The position numbers and the translations under genes were made by a program. Shown piece by piece: positions 62,060 through 64,000 of a DNA stretch of 64,000 nt. Under the pieces are notes generated by a model. The model saw only the letters and a program-made list of their open reading frames with translations, was not told the origin of the DNA and did not search any database. The number at the start of each line of letters is the position of its first letter. Position 1 is the stretch's first letter. The DNA is from UMGS1696 sp964430105. Lineage in GTDB: Bacteria; Bacillota; Clostridia; Oscillospirales; CAG-272. The stretch is from positions 1 to 64,000 of the forward strand of contig CAYSEF010000005.1 of the NCBI GenBank assembly GCA_964430105.1. Reading direction: 5' to 3'.

Positions 62060-62830
62060 TTACGCCTGAGCTGCGTCTACGATCTTTGCAAATTTTTCAG
62101 GAACGAGAGATGCGCCGCCGATAAGACCGCCATCAACGTCAACCTTAGAAAGAAGTTCAGCCGCATTGCCATCGTTCATGGAGCCACCGTACTGAATTGT
62201 AAGAGCTTCTGCAACGTCATTGTTATAAAGACCTGCAACAACATTTCTGATAATTCCGCAAACTTCTTCAGCCTGATCCGGTGTAGCGGTAAGACCTGTA
62301 CCGATAGCCCAAACAGGTTCGTATGCGATGATAACATTCTTCATCTGTTCAGCGGGAATACCTGCAAGGTCGAGCTTTGTCTGCATAGAAACGATTTCTT
62401 CGGTGATACCTGCCTGACGTTCTTCAAGAACTTCACCGAGGCAGAGGATAACCTTCAGACCTGCATCAAGAGCTGCACGGGTTCTCTTATTAACAGTTTC
62501 ATCAGTTTCGCCAAAGTACTGTCTTCTTTCGGAGTGACCGATAATAACGTATTCAACGCCACATTCAAGAAGCATATCAGCAGAAATTTCGCCTGTGAAC
62601 GCACCCTTAGCTTCAAAGTGAACATTCTGAGCACCGATCTTAACATTTGTACCCTTTGCAGCTTCAACAGCAGTAGCGATATCAACGAACGGAACGCAAA
62701 GTACAACTTCGCAACCATTCTTACCTGCAACGAGTTCAGCAGTTTTTTCAACAGCAACCTTAGCTGCGGAAGGAGTCATATTCATCTTCCAGTTGCCGGC
62801 AATAATAACCTTACGAGAATCCTTTTTCAT
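62060..62830 (-). CDS. tpiA: Triose-phosphate isomerase
   Basis: 256 residues from the ATG at 62830 (GAGG 9 bases upstream). The active site Lys is in NWKMN, the catalytic His in IIGHSERRQ, and the Glu in AYEPVWAIGTG. Interconverts dihydroxyacetone phosphate and glyceraldehyde 3-phosphate. It follows pgk by 126 bases with a terminator between, so expression may be partly separate. Confidence 0.97.
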   Translation of the reverse strand: MKKDSRKVIIAGNWKMNMTPSAAKVAVEKTAELVAGKNGCEVVLCVPFVDIATAVEAAKGTNVKIGAQNVHFEAKGAFTGEISADMLLECGVEYVIIGHSERRQYFGETDETVNKRTRAALDAGLKVILCLGEVLEERQAGITEEIVSMQTKLDLAGIPAEQMKNVIIAYEPVWAIGTGLTATPDQAEEVCGIIRNVVAGLYNNDVAEALTIQYGGSMNDGNAAELLSKVDVDGGLIGGASLVPEKFAKIVDAAQA

Positions 62831-62907
62831 TTTTATATACCTCAATTCATTGTATTTTGTTGAAGAATAACGGTAAAAAAAGAAGCATTTTCATTTTTCA
62901 CCTGTCA

Positions 62908-62940
62908 TAAAAAAGGGGGAAAGCAGATAGCCGTCCCCCA
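62908..62940 (-). terminator. Intrinsic terminator after pgk
   Basis: On the minus strand GGGGGA pairs with TCCCCC across a 13-base loop, then TTTTTTA. Confidence 0.8.
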
Positions 62941-62956
62941 AAAATATCAAAACGAA

Positions 62957-64000
62957 TTATTCCTTGTCCTGGAGGCAAGCAATACCGGGAAGCTCAAGAC
63001 CTTCGAGGAATTCGAGGGATGCGCCGCCACCTGTGGAGATGTGAGTCATCTTGTCAGCATAGCCGAGATTTTCAACTGCTGCTGCGGAGTCACCACCACC
63101 GATAATGGAGATAGCACCGGAATCAGCAACTGCCTTAGCAACTGCCTTTGTACCGGAAGCAAAGTTTTCCCATTCGGAAACGCCCATAGGACCATTCCAA
63201 ATTACAGTGCCTGCGCCTGCGATAGTCTTGGAGTAGAGTTCCTGAGTCTTTTCACCGATATCAAGACCCATCCAGCCATCCGGAATAGAGTCGGAGTAAA
63301 TACGCATGAATGTAGTATCTTCCTTATATTCACGACCGATTACGTTGTCAACGGGGAGAAGGAAGTTAACACCCTTTGCACGAGCCTTAGCAAGGAGGTC
63401 ACGAGCGAGGTCAAGCTTGTCTTCTTCGCAGATGGAAGTACCTGTAGTATTGCCGAGAGCACGGAAGAAGGTATAAGCCATACCACCACCGATGATAAGT
63501 GTATCAACCTTTTCAATGAGGTTGTTGATAACACCGATCTTATCGGAAACCTTAGCACCACCGAGGATAGCAACGAAAGGTCTCTTAGGATCGCTGAGAG
63601 CGCCACCCATGATGTCGATTTCCTTCTGAATGAGGTAACCGCAAACAGCAGGGAGGTAATCAGCAACGCCTGCAGTAGAAGAATGTGCACGGTGAGCTGT
63701 ACCGAAAGCATCATTTACATAGATTTCTGCAAGAGAAGCGAGTGCCTTGGAGAATTCGGGATCGTTCTTTTCTTCTTCCTTGTGGAAACGAACGTTTTCG
63801 AGAAGCATAACTTCTCCGTCCTTAAGTGCAGCAGCCTTAGCCTGAGCATCAGGACCGATAACGTCAGCAGCGAGAGCAACTTCAACGCCAAGTCTTTCGG
63901 AAAGTCTCTTAGCAACGGGAGCGAGGGAGTACTTCATATTGAATTCGCCCTTCGGTCTGCCCATGTGAGAGCAAAGGATAACCTTAGCGCCCTGACCCAT
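62957..64000 (-). CDS. pgk: Phosphoglycerate kinase, C-terminal part
   Basis: 348 codons continue from the right edge, so about 50 N-terminal residues are outside the window and the Met at the edge is internal. The HMGRPKGE motif, the ENVRFHKEEE motif, AILGGAKVSDKIGVI and the nucleotide-binding GGGDSAAAVENLG are present. Transfers phosphate from 1,3-bisphosphoglycerate to ADP in glycolysis. Followed by a terminator and then tpiA. Confidence 0.97.
   Translation of the reverse strand: MGQGAKVILCSHMGRPKGEFNMKYSLAPVAKRLSERLGVEVALAADVIGPDAQAKAAALKDGEVMLLENVRFHKEEEKNDPEFSKALASLAEIYVNDAFGTAHRAHSSTAGVADYLPAVCGYLIQKEIDIMGGALSDPKRPFVAILGGAKVSDKIGVINNLIEKVDTLIIGGGMAYTFFRALGNTTGTSICEEDKLDLARDLLAKARAKGVNFLLPVDNVIGREYKEDTTFMRIYSDSIPDGWMGLDIGEKTQELYSKTIAGAGTVIWNGPMGVSEWENFASGTKAVAKAVADSGAISIIGGGDSAAAVENLGYADKMTHISTGGGASLEFLEGLELPGIACLQDKE

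Noticed and set aside
1..64000. CRISPR array, prophage or insertion sequence
   Set aside because: I found no regularly spaced direct repeats, no transposase or integrase, and no target-site-flanked repeats.
1..64000. tRNA, rRNA or tmRNA genes
   Set aside because: All intergenic gaps of useful length are explained by promoters, terminators, the T-box or the hyd leader; no cloverleaf was seen.

Overview
The window reads as a low-to-moderate GC chromosome segment from an anaerobic Gram-positive of the class Clostridia, most likely a gut-type Oscillospiraceae/Ruminococcus-like or related Eubacteriales lineage. The sequence evidence is: [FeFe]-hydrogenase maturases HydF and HydG with a TM1266-type regulator, a T-box leader, CIRCE with hrcA-grpE-dnaK-dnaJ-prmA, DUF951 and CD1247-type small proteins, a transglutaminase/S-layer-homology protein, many lipoproteins, and strong TTGACA-N17-TATAAT sigma-A promoters. 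I cannot assign a species from sequence alone. I saw no rRNA, tRNA, CRISPR array, phage or insertion sequence.

Layout. 1-6097 (+): end of prfB, a TrmH-type RNA methyltransferase, then DUF951-yfhO-ruvA-ruvB. 6181-11121 (-): a sugar isomerase, uxaC, a MATE transporter, a LURP-one protein and a family 4 uracil-DNA glycosylase. 11334-16620 (+): a MutS-like ATPase, Lrp regulator, aminotransferase, rpmB, a GME-fold-like protein and an inositol monophosphatase. 16684-19887 (-): TM1266-hydG-hydF behind a structured, attenuator-like leader. 20095-25353: MBL hydrolase, VanY lipoprotein, mscL with a ribbon-helix-helix protein, an MFS transporter and a small membrane protein. 25430-30160 (-): an oxidoreductase, mscS, and an HTH-cupin-acyl-CoA synthetase under a T-box. 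30239-42406: PHP protein, aldo/keto reductase, extracellular lipoproteins, an SLH/transglutaminase protein, a hydroxypyruvate-isomerase-like protein, tilS and ftsH. 42427-48557 (-): heat-shock operon and prmA. 48608-55925 (-): a surface protein and a pair of very large leaderless glycoside-hydrolase-like proteins, GH9 with an internal partial duplication and a GH38-like protein with permuted domains. 56015-64000: pepF, a lipid flippase, a beta-propeller lactonase, a CD1247-type protein, efp, tpiA and the 3' part of pgk.

Most candidate novelty is in non-coding or architectural features. (1) A family of at least six related hairpins, all at gene 3' ends, keeps its inner sequence while the outer stem covaries; they look like terminators that have been copied around the genome. 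(2) The hydrogenase-maturation leader can fold into an anti-terminator or a terminator, as a riboswitch would. (3) A T-box whose best specifier is AUC (Ile) sits upstream of the HTH-cupin-acyl-CoA synthetase fusion, which suggests isoleucine supply from 2-methylbutyrate. (4) A perfect 13-bp inverted repeat lies between that promoter and a divergent one. (5) The GH38-like protein has its middle and C-terminal domains first and a degenerate catalytic domain last, next to a GH9 protein carrying a second N-terminal half of the same fold. (6) The lipid flippase apparently starts at ACG.

Most coding regions are ordinary housekeeping genes with clear ribosome binding sites; several starts were moved downstream of the longest possible reading frame because the ribosome binding site is there.
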